Assembly (NCBI GenBank): GCA_009784565.1
Contig: WRBL01000016.1
Coordinates: 1 to 40,704, forward strand
Direction: 5' to 3'
Length of the DNA: 40,704 bases
From: Streptosporangiales bacterium
Lineage (GTDB): Bacteria > Actinomycetota > Actinomycetes > Streptosporangiales > Streptosporangiaceae
A program made the position numbers and the translations under genes. Within the stretch, counting starts at the first letter, position 1. Each line of letters opens with the position of its first letter. A model generated the notes under the pieces. The model ran no database searches. It saw only the letters and a list, made by a program, of their open reading frames with translations, and was not told the origin of the DNA. Shown here piece by piece: positions 1 through 9,224 of this stretch.

Positions 1-117
1 GGCCTCCTCAAGCGCGAGGGCATGCGGCGCGAACTCGACCCCGGCGCCCTGGCCATGCAGGACGCGGTCCGCGCCGCACTCGACCCCCTCGGCATCTTCA
101 ACCCCGGCAAGGGGTGA
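1..117 (+). CDS. FAD-linked oxidase, C-terminal end (partial)
   Basis: Only the last 38 codons are inside the window, in frame from base 1 to the TGA at 115-117. The ending LDPLGIFNPGKG matches the conserved C-terminus of FAD-linked oxidases of the glycolate oxidase (GlcD) / D-lactate dehydrogenase type, which close the substrate domain with an L-D-P-x-G-I-x-N-P-G-K motif. These enzymes oxidise 2-hydroxy acids or similar substrates. The substrate cannot be told from this fragment. It converges on the minus-strand oxidoreductase four bases downstream, with no room for a terminator between them. Confidence 0.7.
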   Translation, partial: GLLKREGMRRELDPGALAMQDAVRAALDPLGIFNPGKG

Positions 118-121
118 GCCG

Positions 122-1027
122 CTAGGCGAGAATCTCGGCCAGGCGGCCCAGGTCGCCGAAGGCGAAACCGCCGCCTTCGGCGAGGGGCTGGACCACGACG
201 TGGTCGGCGCCCGCGTCCAGGTGCTCGCGCACCCGGGCGGCGGCCGCCTCGGCGCCGGACGGGATGATCGCGTCGATCAGCCGGTCGCTGCCGCCGTTCG
301 CGATGTCTTCGTCGGTGAAGCCGTAGTCCTTGAGCATTCGCGTGTAGTTCGGCAGCTTCAGGTAACGGCCGGCGTACGCGCGGCCGGCGGCCCGCCCTTC
401 CTCGGGGCGGGACGCGAGCGAGACCGCCTGCTCCGGCACGAGCAGCGGTCCGGCACCTAGGATCTCCCGGGCCTTCTTCGTATGAGCGGGTGGCGAGAAG
501 TACGGGTGGGAGCCGGCGTAGCGGGCGGACAGCTTGAGCATCTTCGGCCCGAGCGCCGCGAGCACCACCGGCGGGAGTTCCCGCACCGGCGCGGCGCCGC
601 CCTGCTGGGCCGGGTGCTCCAGTTCGTCCAGGAACTTCTCCATCTTGGAGTAGGGCTTGACGTACTCGTGCCCGAGTTTCGTGACCAGCGGCGCGTGGCT
701 GACGCCGACTCCGAGGATGAAGCGGCCGGGGAACTCCGTGTCCAGGCGGGAGGCCTGGGCACGGATCTCCGCGGGCTCCCAGGCCCAGATGTTGGCGATG
801 CCGGGCGCGGCGATGAGCCGCTCGCCCCCGGACAGCAGGCCGCGCAGCGCCTCGAAGTCGGCGGGCGTGGCGTTGCCCCCTCCGACCCACACCGACGTGA
901 AGCCCGCCTTCTCGATGGCCTGCCCCAGCGCCTGCGGGGCCTGTCCCGTGGCGGCCGGCGGCGGTGTCCAGATACCTACGCGGCCCAGCCGCGAGCGCAG
1001 TTCTTCAGTCGTCATGTTCCCTGTCAT
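122..1027 (-). CDS. LLM-class F420-dependent oxidoreductase
   Basis: A 301-residue protein of the luciferase-like monooxygenase fold, close to the actinobacterial group annotated as probable F420-dependent oxidoreductases. Typical stretches are the N-terminal RLGRVGIW, the barrel segment SVWVGGG, the FILGVGVSH strand and the C-terminal GADHVVVQPL. Members use reduced F420 or flavin to reduce or oxygenate small molecules; the substrate is unknown. Two ATG starts lie 12 bases apart (1027 and 1015), and MTTEELRSRLGRVG from the second looks more natural. Each has a G-rich stretch only 2-3 bases upstream, so the start is unresolved. The HNH gene lies upstream on the same strand, across a 169-base gap holding a small tandem repeat. 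Confidence 0.8.
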   Translation of the reverse strand: MTGNMTTEELRSRLGRVGIWTPPPAATGQAPQALGQAIEKAGFTSVWVGGGNATPADFEALRGLLSGGERLIAAPGIANIWAWEPAEIRAQASRLDTEFPGRFILGVGVSHAPLVTKLGHEYVKPYSKMEKFLDELEHPAQQGGAAPVRELPPVVLAALGPKMLKLSARYAGSHPYFSPPAHTKKAREILGAGPLLVPEQAVSLASRPEEGRAAGRAYAGRYLKLPNYTRMLKDYGFTDEDIANGGSDRLIDAIIPSGAEAAAARVREHLDAGADHVVVQPLAEGGGFAFGDLGRLAEILA

Positions 1028-1066
1028 GTCCCCGGGACCGGAGTTTCATGCCCGCACCCGGGTCTC

Positions 1067-1126
1067 CTGCCCGCGCCGCACCTGCCCGCGCCGCACCTGC
1101 CGACGCCGCACCTGCCGACGCCGGGG
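1067..1126. repeat. 15-bp tandem repeat, four units
   Basis: Four head-to-tail copies of a 15-base unit start at 1067, 1082, 1097 and 1112. The first two are identical (CTGCCCGCGCCGCAC), the third differs at two bases (CTGCCGACGCCGCAC) and the fourth diverges in its last three bases. The array lies between the HNH gene and the oxidoreductase, both on the minus strand, and no convincing protein is encoded across it. It looks like a small minisatellite formed by slippage. Confidence 0.85.
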
Positions 1127-1196
1127 CAACCGGTCCCGCGTGGACTCGCGTGGTGCATAAAAGACCACTGGAGTCCGCGCGGGCGGAGCGGGGTAG

Positions 1197-1709
1197 CTAG
1201 GCGGCGCTGCTGGTGCCGAGATAGACGTCCCACTGGGGATCGCCATCGTGGTAGGTCCCGATGAGGCGCCAGTGGGCGCCGCGGGGCACGGCGGGGGCGA
1301 CGGGCAGGGTCCAGCCCAGCTCGCTCAGGAGCCGGTCTGCCTTGCGGTGATTGCACATCTGGCAGGCGGCCACGGTGTTCTCCCAGGTGTGCTGGCCGCC
1401 GCGGCTGCGCGGTATCACGTGGTCGATGGTCTCGCCGTGCCGGCCGCAGTACACGCACCGGTAGTTGTCCCGGCGCATCAGGGCGGCCCGGGTGAGCGGA
1501 ACGCGGTTACGGTGCGGCAGCCGCACATAGCGCCGGAGCCGGATCACCGAGGGCGTCGTCAGGGAGAACCTGGCGGAGTGCATGACCTGGCCGGTGACGT
1601 CTTCATGCACGATCTCCGCCTTGTCGCACAGCACGAGGCAGACGGCCCGCTTCAGCCCGACCGTCGTCAGCGGTTCGTACGTCACGTTGAGCAGCAGCAC
1701 TCGTCGCAC
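1197..1709 (-). CDS. HNH endonuclease family protein
   Basis: About 170 residues. The N-terminal VLLLNVTYEPL and the central motif with CVYCG, IDHVIPRSRGG, the tryptophan-asparagine pair of TWENT and CQMCNHRKAD define the HNH nuclease fold with two CxxC zinc knuckles. The His-Asn-His metal-binding residues are all visible. This family is common as a lone gene in actinobacterial chromosomes; its cellular role is not established. The GTG at 1709 is preferred to the GTG at 1727: it has a GGAGG at 1714-1718 five bases upstream and starts the protein close to the conserved VLLLN. It is transcribed divergently from the prolyl oligopeptidase gene. Confidence 0.85.
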   Translation of the reverse strand: MRRVLLLNVTYEPLTTVGLKRAVCLVLCDKAEIVHEDVTGQVMHSARFSLTTPSVIRLRRYVRLPHRNRVPLTRAALMRRDNYRCVYCGRHGETIDHVIPRSRGGQHTWENTVAACQMCNHRKADRLLSELGWTLPVAPAVPRGAHWRLIGTYHDGDPQWDVYLGTSSAA

Positions 1710-1861
1710 TGGCACCTCCGCAGGCACCTTCGTGAGGCGCCGCTCGCATCACCGGGACCCTTGTCACCCCAGTGTGACCGAAGCCACGTGCCTCTGCCAA
1801 CACAATAAGACTACAGCCTTGTAAGCAGATTCTCGGTTAATGGAGCGTAACGACCCGGCGT

Positions 1862-1867
1862 TATGGT
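1862..1867 (+). promoter_or_regulatory. -10 element TATGGT of a probable leaderless promoter
   Basis: TATGGT fits the actinobacterial TANNNT -10 pattern and ends exactly 7 bases before the ATG at 1875. No Shine-Dalgarno sequence precedes that ATG. This spacing would put the transcription start on the A of the start codon. No clear -35 is seen. Confidence 0.45.
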
Positions 1868-1874
1868 ATTGGCC

Positions 1875-4025
1875 ATGCCTTTCGACCCTGCGCAGTACCC
1901 AGCGGCCCGGCGGCTCGAGCTCGTCGAGGACCTGTTCGGCCATCAGGTCGCGGACCCCTACCGCTGGCTGGAGGACTCCGAGTCGGGCCAGTCCGAAGAG
2001 TGGCGCGACGCCCAGGAAGCGCTGTGGGAGCGCTACCGGGACCAGCTGCCGCGACGGCAGGAGTTCGCCGGCCGGGTGGGCGAGCTCCTGCGGGTCGGAA
2101 GCGTCGGGACGCCGGTGCACCGGGGTGAGCGCCGTTTCTACACCCGCCGCGATCCCGGCCAGGAGCACGGGGTGCTGTACGTGTCCGACGGGGAGGAAGA
2201 GAAAGCCCTCGTCGACCCGAACGCGCTCGACCCCGAGGGCCGCAGCACCCTCGACGCCTGGTCCCCGGACAAGGAGGGACGCCTGCTGGCCTACCAGGTA
2301 TCGGCCGGCGGGACCGAGGAGTCACTGCTGCACGTCATCGACGTCGCCACGGGCCAGCAGGCCGACGGGCCGATCGACCGGTGCCGGTACTCCGGAATCG
2401 CCTGGCTGCCCGGCGGCAAGGCGTTCTACTACACCCGGCGGCTGCCCGCCGGCCAGGTCCCCGACGGAGAAAGCCAGTACCACCGGCGGGTCTACCTGCA
2501 CACGGTGGGGACGGACCCGCGGACGGACACGATGGTCTTCGGCGAGGGCCGGGACAAGACCTCCTACTACGGAGCCGGGGTCAGCCGGGACGGACGCTGG
2601 CTGACGATCTCCGCCTCGATCGGCACCGCGCCCCGTGACGACCTGTGGCTGGCCGACCTGACCGCGTCCGACCCGGCGAAGCCGGACCTGAAGCCGGTCA
2701 CGGTCGGCCTCGACGCCCAGAGCCACCTCCACGCCGGCCGCGACGGGCGGCTGTACGTCTACAGCGACCTCGACGCTCCCCGGGGCCGGATCGCGATCGC
2801 GGATCCGGCGAACCCGGGCCCGGAATCCTGGGCTGACCTGATCGCCGAAGACCCCGAAGCCGTCCTGCGCGACTACGCCGTCCTCGACGGCGCCGGGCAC
2901 GGTGCCGGGCACGGCGCCGATGACGGCTCCGATGACGGCGCCCGGCCGGTCCTGCTGGTCTCCTGGACCCGGCACGCCATCGCCGAGATCACCGTTCACG
3001 ACCTGGCCACCGGCGAGAAGCTCAGCACCCTCGAACTCCCCGGGATCGGCACCGTCGGCGGCCTGTCCGAGCGGCCCGAGGGCGGTCACGAGGCCTGGTT
3101 CGCCTACACCGACTACACGACTCCCGCACGGATCCTCCGCTACGACGCGGCCACCGGCGACATCGAGACCTGGGCCACCCCGCCCGGCAGCGCCGCGAAA
3201 ACCGGGGCCGCGAACCCTCCGCAGGTCACCGCCCGGCAGGTCACGTACACCTCCAAGGACGGCACTCCGGTACGGATGGTGATCGTCGAACCCGGGAGTG
3301 GAACAACGATCCGTTCGGTCGAAAGGCCTTTCATCCTGTACGGGTACGGCGGCTTCAACATCCCGATGACCCCGGGCTACTCCCCCAGCATCCTGGCCTG
3401 GGCGGAGGCCGGCGGCGGATACGCGATCGCGGCGCTGCGCGGAGGCTCCGAGGAGGGCGAGGAATGGCACCGCGCGGGCATGCTCGGCCGCAAGCAGAAC
3501 GTCTTCGATGACTTCCACGCCGCCGCCGGGTACCTCATCGATGAGGGCCTCACGACCCGGAGGCAACTCGCCGTGTCGGGCGGCTCGAACGGCGGGCTGC
3601 TGGTCGGGGCGGCGGTCACGCAGCGACCGGATCTGTTCGCCGCGGCCGTCTGCTCGGCACCGCTGCTCGACATGGTGCGCTACGAGCGGTTCGGCCTCGG
3701 GGAACTGTGGAGAGCCGAGTACGGGTCGGCGGCGGTGCCCGGAGAACTGGAATGGCTGCTGGGCTACTCGCCCTATCACCGGGTCGCCGGCGGAACCGGC
3801 TACCCGTCCGTCCTGTTCACGGTGTTCACCAACGACACCCGGGTAGACCCGCTGCACGCCTACAAGACGTGCGCCGCGCTGCAGCACGCCACCACGTCCG
3901 GAAAGCCGGTGCTCCTGCGGGCCGAAGCCCAGGTCGGGCACGGCGCCCGCGCGGTCAGCCGGACGGCGGGCCTGTCCGGGGACACCCTGGCCTTCGTAGC
4001 CGCCGAGACCGGCCTGGACGGATAG
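1875..4025 (+). CDS. prolyl oligopeptidase family serine peptidase (S9A)
   Basis: About 716 residues, the usual length for this family. An N-terminal beta-propeller (about residues 1-430, with VADPYRWLED near the start) is followed by an alpha/beta-hydrolase domain. The catalytic triad is visible: Ser571 in GGSNGG, Asp in FTNDTRVD and His in QVGHGAR near the C-terminus. The enzyme cleaves short peptides after proline and is normally cytoplasmic; no signal peptide is seen. A low-complexity Gly/His/Asp stretch (about residues 341-357) is inserted in the propeller. The start at 1875 is preferred over the ATG at 1863 because a TATGGT -10 box sits 7 bases before it. Prolyl oligopeptidases mature some class III lanthipeptides, but the precursor in this window contains no proline. 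Confidence 0.9.
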   Translation: MPFDPAQYPAARRLELVEDLFGHQVADPYRWLEDSESGQSEEWRDAQEALWERYRDQLPRRQEFAGRVGELLRVGSVGTPVHRGERRFYTRRDPGQEHGVLYVSDGEEEKALVDPNALDPEGRSTLDAWSPDKEGRLLAYQVSAGGTEESLLHVIDVATGQQADGPIDRCRYSGIAWLPGGKAFYYTRRLPAGQVPDGESQYHRRVYLHTVGTDPRTDTMVFGEGRDKTSYYGAGVSRDGRWLTISASIGTAPRDDLWLADLTASDPAKPDLKPVTVGLDAQSHLHAGRDGRLYVYSDLDAPRGRIAIADPANPGPESWADLIAEDPEAVLRDYAVLDGAGHGAGHGADDGSDDGARPVLLVSWTRHAIAEITVHDLATGEKLSTLELPGIGTVGGLSERPEGGHEAWFAYTDYTTPARILRYDAATGDIETWATPPGSAAKTGAANPPQVTARQVTYTSKDGTPVRMVIVEPGSGTTIRSVERPFILYGYGGFNIPMTPGYSPSILAWAEAGGGYAIAALRGGSEEGEEWHRAGMLGRKQNVFDDFHAAAGYLIDEGLTTRRQLAVSGGSNGGLLVGAAVTQRPDLFAAAVCSAPLLDMVRYERFGLGELWRAEYGSAAVPGELEWLLGYSPYHRVAGGTGYPSVLFTVFTNDTRVDPLHAYKTCAALQHATTSGKPVLLRAEAQVGHGARAVSRTAGLSGDTLAFVAAETGLDG

Positions 4026-4082
4026 CGTTCCGGGGGATTCGCGCATACCAGCACGTCAGCACCGGTAGCGTGTATCCCCGGT

Positions 4083-6974
4083 ATGCAACATTCCTCTGAG
4101 GAAGTCCCCAGGCGGTGTCGGCCCGGCGACGTGACGGCCGTGGCGGTCCTCATCACGCTGCCCGTGCTCGTGTACGGAATCCCGTCACTGGTCGGCCATC
4201 CGCTGATGCCCGGCGACGACCTGACCCAGAACTTTCCGCTGCGGGTGCTGGCCGGCCGGGAGATCCGGTCGGGGCACCTGCCGATGTTCGACCCCTACGC
4301 CTGGAGCGGGTCACCGCTGCTGGCCGGCTGGAACGCTGGTGCGGCCTACCCGCTGACCTGGCTTTACGCTGTCCTTCCCGGGGTAGCGGCCTGGACGGCC
4401 GGACTGATCGTCACCTGGGCGACGACGGGAATCAGCCTGTTCGCGTACCTGCGGGCACTGCGCCTGCGGACGCTGCCGTCGTTCCTGGGCGCGCTGTCAT
4501 TCGCCTTCGCCGGGGCGATGTCCGCTCAGGTCACGCACTTCGGGCTGGTCGCGGGCATGAGCTGGGTGCCGCTGGCTCTCCTCGCTGTCCTGCGGATCAC
4601 GGACTCTTCATCCCGAACGGATAGTCGTTCCTGCGACGGGCCCGCGTTCCTGTGGCCGTCGCGGCGGACGTTCCGGTGGACCGCGGTGCTGGCCGTGTCC
4701 TCCGGCCTGGTCATCCTGTCCGGGGAGCCGCGCGCGGTGGTCGACGGGTTCGCCATCATCGGCATCTACGCGGCGTGGCGGGCCGCGCGTCTCGGGCTGT
4801 TCCGCCGGAGTTCCTGGCGGCGGGCGCTGCCGGGAACCGCGCTGCTGGCCCTCGGGTTCGGCCTGGGCGTGGCGCTGGGAGCGGTGCAGCTGCTGCCCGG
4901 ACTGGACGCGGTCAGTTCCTCCCAGCGCGGGACCGGGTCGATGGCGCTGTTCGCGGACGGGTCGCTGGCACCGCGGTGGCTGCTGCTCACGCTCGTTCCG
5001 GACCTGCTGGGCGGTTCCGGGTCGCTGACGCAGCCCGCCTTCTTCGACACCTACGGCCTGACCGAGATCACGTGCTACGTCGGCATCCTGCCGGTCGTGG
5101 CCGCGTTCGCGCTGCTCGCCCGTTCCTGGTTCACCCGGGGCGACGACGGGCGACGCCGGCTGCCGGAATACCTGGTGTGGCACCTGGTGGGGATCGTCGG
5201 GATCTTCCTGGCCCTGGGCGGGAACACGCCGCTGGCCCAGGTGCTGTACCGGATACCGCTGTTCGGCACCCAACGGCTGCAGAGCCGGAACATCCTCCTG
5301 CTGGACCTTGCCCTGGCCATCCTGCTCGCGTACTGGCTGGACAAGCCGTTCCCCCGGGATTCCCGCGCCGCTGACGCCGCTCGCGTGTCCCGCGGGCGGG
5401 CCTGGGAGGCGGCGGCCGGGCTGCTGCCCCTCCTGGCCGCCGGGGCCCTGGTCGTGGCCGGACTGGCCTGGGGTGCGGGCCTGCCCCGCTGGCTGGGGGT
5501 GAAGTCGGCGATGAGCGCCCAGGAGATCGGCGCGCTCAAGCCGTGGCTCGTCCCGTCCATGGTTATCGCGGCCGCGGCCGCCGTGCTGGTGGTCTTCGGG
5601 CACCGCCTCGGCCGGAAGGCGCTATCCCGGGCGTGCGCCGTGTTCGTGGTCACGGACCTCGTGCTCTTCACCGTCCTCGGCGTGGTGCGGGTCGCTCCGG
5701 TCTCGTCCTCCGCCCTGGTTCCCGCCACTCCTCCCCCTCCCCCCTCGGGCTCCGCCGGTCCTTCGGTACCCGCGCCGACGCCCGCGCGGCCGCTGTCGGA
5801 ACTCGGGTACCCGGGACGGTTCGCGATCTACGACCGGCGGATGCTGGACAGCGACGACCTGTCAGTGCTCGATCCGCCCAACACCAACGACATCAGCACC
5901 GGCGGCATGCCCTCCGTGCAGGGCTACTCATCCATCGTCGACGGGACCTATGCGACCGCCACCGGCTCCCATCAGGCTTCCGGCGGCGGGCAGAATGTCC
6001 TGTCCCCCGCCGCCGTCGGGAACGGCACCCTGGACGCCTTGGACACCACGCTGCTGGCCACCGTGCCGTACTACCTGACCACCGCCGCTCCCGTGCTGGG
6101 AGGCTCCCGGGGACTGCCGTTGTACGGAGAGCGGCGCCCGGGCACGGGCCAGGAGGCGACCTGGTTCCTCGGGCAGTACGCACCGGTGTCCCGGGTCGTG
6201 GTGCCCGCCCCGTCCGGCGCCCGGGCCGCGGTGAAGGCGGGCGCCAGGATCGGTCTCACGGCCCCGGACGGGCGGACCCGGTGGTTCCGGGCCCGGGCGT
6301 CGGGCACGTCCGCCCTGGTGGTCACGCCGCCCCGGGCGGTAACGGCGACGACGGTGCTCGCGCGGGCCGGCTCTCCGGTCCGCCTCGGAGCGCCCACGCT
6401 CCGGCAGCCGGGCGGATCCGCGCTGGTGGCCGACGGCGAACTGCAGAACGACCTCACCGCGCCCCGGTGGGACCTGGCCGGGTTCGACGGCGGCTTCGCG
6501 GTCTTCCACGACAGGTTCGCCGCCGCTCCGGTCACGGTCCAGGCTCTGACCTCGCGGTCCGGTTCCTCCGGGCGGTATTCCCGGGCACGGGCGGGGCCGG
6601 GCCGGATCGCGTCGGTCCGGTACGCCGTCAGCGTGTCGGGCGACGCGGCCAAGGCGGCCGTGGCGTCGCCGGAGGGGGCCCGTCTCATCCGCTCGGTCGC
6701 CGCCATCCCCGGGTGGAGCGCTACCTGGCAGCCCCGGCACGGGCGGGCGGTGCCCCTGACGATCCAGCGGGACGGCGTGGTCCAGGCCGTGGACGTCCCG
6801 CCGGGGCAGGGGACCGTGACCTGGCACTACATGACGCCGCGGCTTCCGGCCGGGCTCGCCGTCTCCGGCGGGGCGCTAGTGATCACCCTGATCCTCACCG
6901 TGACGGGCCGTCGTCGCCGGCCCGCAGCCGCATCCCCGTTCCCGGCGCGGGAACTCGAATCCCAGCATGTCTAG
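4083..6974 (+). CDS. YfhO-like polytopic membrane protein
   Basis: A 963-residue protein. The N-terminal half has many hydrophobic segments (roughly residues 15-480 plus one near 540) and ends in a large extracytoplasmic region (about 560-930) and one last membrane helix with a basic tail (RRRRP). The early stretch [18 protein letters not shown] followed by G[12 protein letters not shown] is typical of YfhO and related GT-C-like integral membrane proteins, thought to transfer sugars from lipid carriers to cell-envelope polymers. The Pro/Ser-rich linker near residues 540-560 ([10 protein letters not shown]) marks the domain boundary. It begins 58 bases after the peptidase stop and may be cotranscribed. 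The acceptor is unknown. Confidence 0.75.
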   Translation: MQHSSEEVPRRCRPGDVTAVAVLITLPVLVYGIPSLVGHPLMPGDDLTQNFPLRVLAGREIRSGHLPMFDPYAWSGSPLLAGWNAGAAYPLTWLYAVLPGVAAWTAGLIVTWATTGISLFAYLRALRLRTLPSFLGALSFAFAGAMSAQVTHFGLVAGMSWVPLALLAVLRITDSSSRTDSRSCDGPAFLWPSRRTFRWTAVLAVSSGLVILSGEPRAVVDGFAIIGIYAAWRAARLGLFRRSSWRRALPGTALLALGFGLGVALGAVQLLPGLDAVSSSQRGTGSMALFADGSLAPRWLLLTLVPDLLGGSGSLTQPAFFDTYGLTEITCYVGILPVVAAFALLARSWFTRGDDGRRRLPEYLVWHLVGIVGIFLALGGNTPLAQVLYRIPLFGTQRLQSRNILLLDLALAILLAYWLDKPFPRDSRAADAARVSRGRAWEAAAGLLPLLAAGALVVAGLAWGAGLPRWLGVKSAMSAQEIGALKPWLVPSMVIAAAAAVLVVFGHRLGRKALSRACAVFVVTDLVLFTVLGVVRVAPVSSSALVPATPPPPPSGSAGPSVPAPTPARPLSELGYPGRFAIYDRRMLDSDDLSVLDPPNTNDISTGGMPSVQGYSSIVDGTYATATGSHQASGGGQNVLSPAAVGNGTLDALDTTLLATVPYYLTTAAPVLGGSRGLPLYGERRPGTGQEATWFLGQYAPVSRVVVPAPSGARAAVKAGARIGLTAPDGRTRWFRARASGTSALVVTPPRAVTATTVLARAGSPVRLGAPTLRQPGGSALVADGELQNDLTAPRWDLAGFDGGFAVFHDRFAAAPVTVQALTSRSGSSGRYSRARAGPGRIASVRYAVSVSGDAAKAAVASPEGARLIRSVAAIPGWSATWQPRHGRAVPLTIQRDGVVQAVDVPPGQGTVTWHYMTPRLPAGLAVSGGALVITLILTVTGRRRRPAAASPFPARELESQHV

Positions 6975-7008
6975 TCATCTAGATGGCCAGACGGCTAGAT
7001 GGCTAGAC
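6969..7008 (+). terminator. 14-bp hairpin at the stop codon of the YfhO-like gene
   Basis: GTCTAGTCATCTAG (6969-6982) pairs with CTAGATGGCTAGAC (6995-7008) over 14 positions with one G-U wobble and a 12-base loop. The TAG stop of the upstream gene lies inside the left arm. The loop plus right arm also forms a near-direct repeat (CTAGATGGC twice, 16 bases apart). No T-run follows, so it may be an mRNA-end or regulatory structure rather than a strong intrinsic terminator. Confidence 0.5.
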
Positions 7009-7062
7009 CCGGGGCGCCGGTATTCAATTCCCGCCCCCGGTCCAACTAGGGTGAGAGGCGAT

Positions 7063-7503
7063 ATGACTGAGGACACGGCACACCCCCCGCGCACCTTCTA
7101 CGAGGCGGTCGGCGGCGAGGAAACGTTTACCCGGCTCGTCCACCGGTTCTACGCCGAGGTCGCCGCGGACCCGGTACTCCGGGCCGTCTACCCGGACGAC
7201 GACCTGGGCCCGGCGGAAGAGCGCCTGCGGCTGTTTCTCATCCAGTACTGGGGCGGTCCGGCGAAATACCACGAGTTGCGCGGCCATCCGCGCCTGCGCA
7301 TGCGGCACGTGCGGTTCAGGGTCGGAACCCGTGAGCGTGACCTGTGGCTGGCGCACATGCGCACGGCGCTCGACGAGATCAGCCTTCCCGAGGCACTGGA
7401 ACACCAGCTGTGGGACTACCTGGTCATGGCCGCGAACAGCCTGGTCAACGTCCCGCCGGAGGAAGACCCCAGGAACAGCGAAGGCCGGGAAGGCTTGCTT
7501 TAG
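7063..7503 (+). CDS. group II truncated haemoglobin (GlbO/trHbO type)
   Basis: A 146-residue 2-on-2 globin. Visible landmarks are the YEAVGG motif at the N-terminus, Tyr30 at the B10 position (HRFY), the proximal histidine His82 in LRMRHVRF and Trp95 at the G8 position in RDLWLAHM, characteristic of group II. These proteins bind oxygen and NO and act in redox or nitrosative stress defence. The ATG at 7063 has GAGAGG ten to five bases upstream, and a TAGGGT -10-like box lies at 7047-7052. A perfect hairpin closes the gene. Confidence 0.92.
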   Translation: MTEDTAHPPRTFYEAVGGEETFTRLVHRFYAEVAADPVLRAVYPDDDLGPAEERLRLFLIQYWGGPAKYHELRGHPRLRMRHVRFRVGTRERDLWLAHMRTALDEISLPEALEHQLWDYLVMAANSLVNVPPEEDPRNSEGREGLL

Positions 7504-7528
7504 GCCCCCGGGCGTGAACCCGGGGGCC
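7503..7528. terminator. bidirectional terminator between globin and ettA
   Basis: GGCCCCCGGG (7503-7512) and CCCGGGGGCC (7519-7528) form a perfect 10-bp stem with the 6-base loop CGTGAA. It starts on the last base of the globin stop codon and sits between two convergent genes. No T-run, as is common for GC-rich actinobacterial terminators. Confidence 0.75.
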
Positions 7529-7535
7529 GCTCGCC

Positions 7536-9200
7536 TTACCCTCGGGTGAGCTTGCGGTAGGTCACCCGGTGCGGCCGGGCGGCCTCCGCCCCGAGGCGGT
7601 CGATCTTGTTCTTCTCGTAGGCCTCGAAGTTGCCCTCGAACCAGAACCAGTCCGAGCCGCCCTCCCAGGCCAGGATGTGCGTGGCGATCCGGTCCAGGAA
7701 CCAGCGGTCGTGGGACGTGATCACGGCGCAGCCCGGGAACTCCAGCAGCGCGTTCTCCAGCGAGGCCAGCGTCTCGACGTCGAGGTCGTTGGTCGGCTCG
7801 TCCAGGAGCAGCAGGTTGCCGCCCTGCTTCAGGGTGAGCGCCAGGTTCATCCGGTTGCGCTCACCTCCGGACATGACGCCGGTCGGCTTCTGCTGGTCCT
7901 TGCCCTTGAACCCGAACGCGGCGACGTAGGCCCGGCTGGGGATCTCGACGTTGCCGACCCGGATGAACGTCTCGCCGTCGGAGATGGCCTCCCAGACGTT
8001 CTTCTTCCCGTCCAGGCCCGCCCGGTTCTGGTCGGCATAGGAGACCTTGACCGTGTCCCCGACCTTGATCGTCCCGGCGTCCGGCTTCTCGTCTCCGACG
8101 ATCATCCGGAACAGGGTGGTCTTGCCGACGCCGTTGGGGCCGATGACACCGACGATGCCGTTACGGGGCAGGCTGAAGCTCAGGCCCTCGTACAGCGCCC
8201 GGTCGGCGAAGCCCTTGGACAGGCCGCTGACCTCGACGACCTGGTTGCCCAGGCGCGGGCCCGGCGGGATCTGGATCTCTTCGAAGTCGAGCTTCTTGTT
8301 CTTGTCCGCCTCGGCCGCCATCTCCTCGTACCGCTCGAGGCGGGACTTCGACTTGGCCTGGCGGGCGCGGGGGCTGGACCGGACCCATTCCAGTTCGTCG
8401 TCGAGGCGCTTGCGCAGCTTGGCGTCCTTGGCGCCCTCGACCTTGATCCGGGAAGCCTTGGTCTCCAGGTAGGTGGAGTAGTTGCCCTCGTAGGGGAAGG
8501 CGTGGCCGCGGTCGAGTTCCAGGATCCACTGGGCCACGTTGTCCAGGAAGTACCGGTCGTGAGTGATGGCGATGACAGTGCCCGGGTACTTCTCCAGGTG
8601 CTGCTCCAGCCAGTTCACGCTCTCGGCGTCCAGGTGGTTGGTCGGCTCGTCGAGGAGCAGCAGGTCCGGCTGCTGGAGAAGCAGCCGGCACAGCGCGACG
8701 CGGCGCTTCTCGCCACCGGACAGGCTCGTCACCTCGGCGTCCGGCGCCGGGCAGCGCAGGGCGTCCATCGCCTGCTCAAGCTGACTGTCGAGGTCCCAGG
8801 CGTCCTTGTGGTCAAGCTGCTCCTGCAGCTTGCCCATCTCCTCCATGAGCTCGTCGGAGTAGTCGGTCGCCATCTTCTCGGCGATCTCGTTGTAGGAATC
8901 GAGCAGCCTCTTGGTCTCGGCGACGCCTTCCTCGACGTTCCCGAGAACGGTCTTGGACTCGTCAAGCTGCGGCTCCTGGGCGAGCAGCCCGACAGTGTGG
9001 CCGGGCATCAGGCGCGCCTCGCCGTTCGACACGGACTCGACCCCCGCCATAATCTTCAGCAGGGTGGACTTGCCCATGCCGTTGGGGCCGACAACGCCAA
9101 TCTTGGCACCCGGCAGAAAGCTCAGCGTGACGTCATCAAGGATGACCTTGTCACCATGCGCCTTGCGGACGGCGCGCAGCTGATAGATAAATTCCGGCAT
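7536..9200 (-). CDS. ettA: energy-dependent translational throttle protein EttA (ABC-F)
   Basis: 554 residues with two ABC ATPase domains in tandem and no membrane segments, the ABC-F layout. Walker A motifs are GPNGMGKST and GPNGVGKTT; signature motifs are LSGGEKRR and MSGGERNR; Walker B/D-loop segments read LLLLDEPTNHLD and LLLLDEPTNDLD. The interdomain linker with the arm is rich in charged residues (about 240-310). EttA binds the ribosomal E site and gates entry into elongation according to the ATP/ADP ratio. The N-terminus MPEFIYQLRAVRKAHGDKVIL matches the family. A TAGGCT -10 box sits 7 bases before the ATG, so the mRNA is probably leaderless. Confidence 0.95.
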   Translation of the reverse strand: MPEFIYQLRAVRKAHGDKVILDDVTLSFLPGAKIGVVGPNGMGKSTLLKIMAGVESVSNGEARLMPGHTVGLLAQEPQLDESKTVLGNVEEGVAETKRLLDSYNEIAEKMATDYSDELMEEMGKLQEQLDHKDAWDLDSQLEQAMDALRCPAPDAEVTSLSGGEKRRVALCRLLLQQPDLLLLDEPTNHLDAESVNWLEQHLEKYPGTVIAITHDRYFLDNVAQWILELDRGHAFPYEGNYSTYLETKASRIKVEGAKDAKLRKRLDDELEWVRSSPRARQAKSKSRLERYEEMAAEADKNKKLDFEEIQIPPGPRLGNQVVEVSGLSKGFADRALYEGLSFSLPRNGIVGVIGPNGVGKTTLFRMIVGDEKPDAGTIKVGDTVKVSYADQNRAGLDGKKNVWEAISDGETFIRVGNVEIPSRAYVAAFGFKGKDQQKPTGVMSGGERNRMNLALTLKQGGNLLLLDEPTNDLDVETLASLENALLEFPGCAVITSHDRWFLDRIATHILAWEGGSDWFWFEGNFEAYEKNKIDRLGAEAARPHRVTYRKLTRG

Positions 9201-9207
9201 AGTATCC

Positions 9208-9213
9208 AGCCTA
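9208..9213 (-). promoter_or_regulatory. -10 element TAGGCT of a probable leaderless ettA promoter
   Basis: Read on the minus strand, TAGGCT is followed by 7 bases and then the ATG of ettA, the same geometry as the box before the prolyl oligopeptidase. It matches TANNNT. No convincing -35 or ribosome binding site. Confidence 0.45.
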
Positions 9214-9224
9214 GGGGTTGCTAC

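Noticed and set aside
1875-4025. Prolyl oligopeptidase as the leader peptidase of the lanthipeptide cluster
   Set aside because: FlaP-type enzymes cut class III leaders after proline, but the 50-residue precursor has no proline, and the gene is 8 kb from the cluster.
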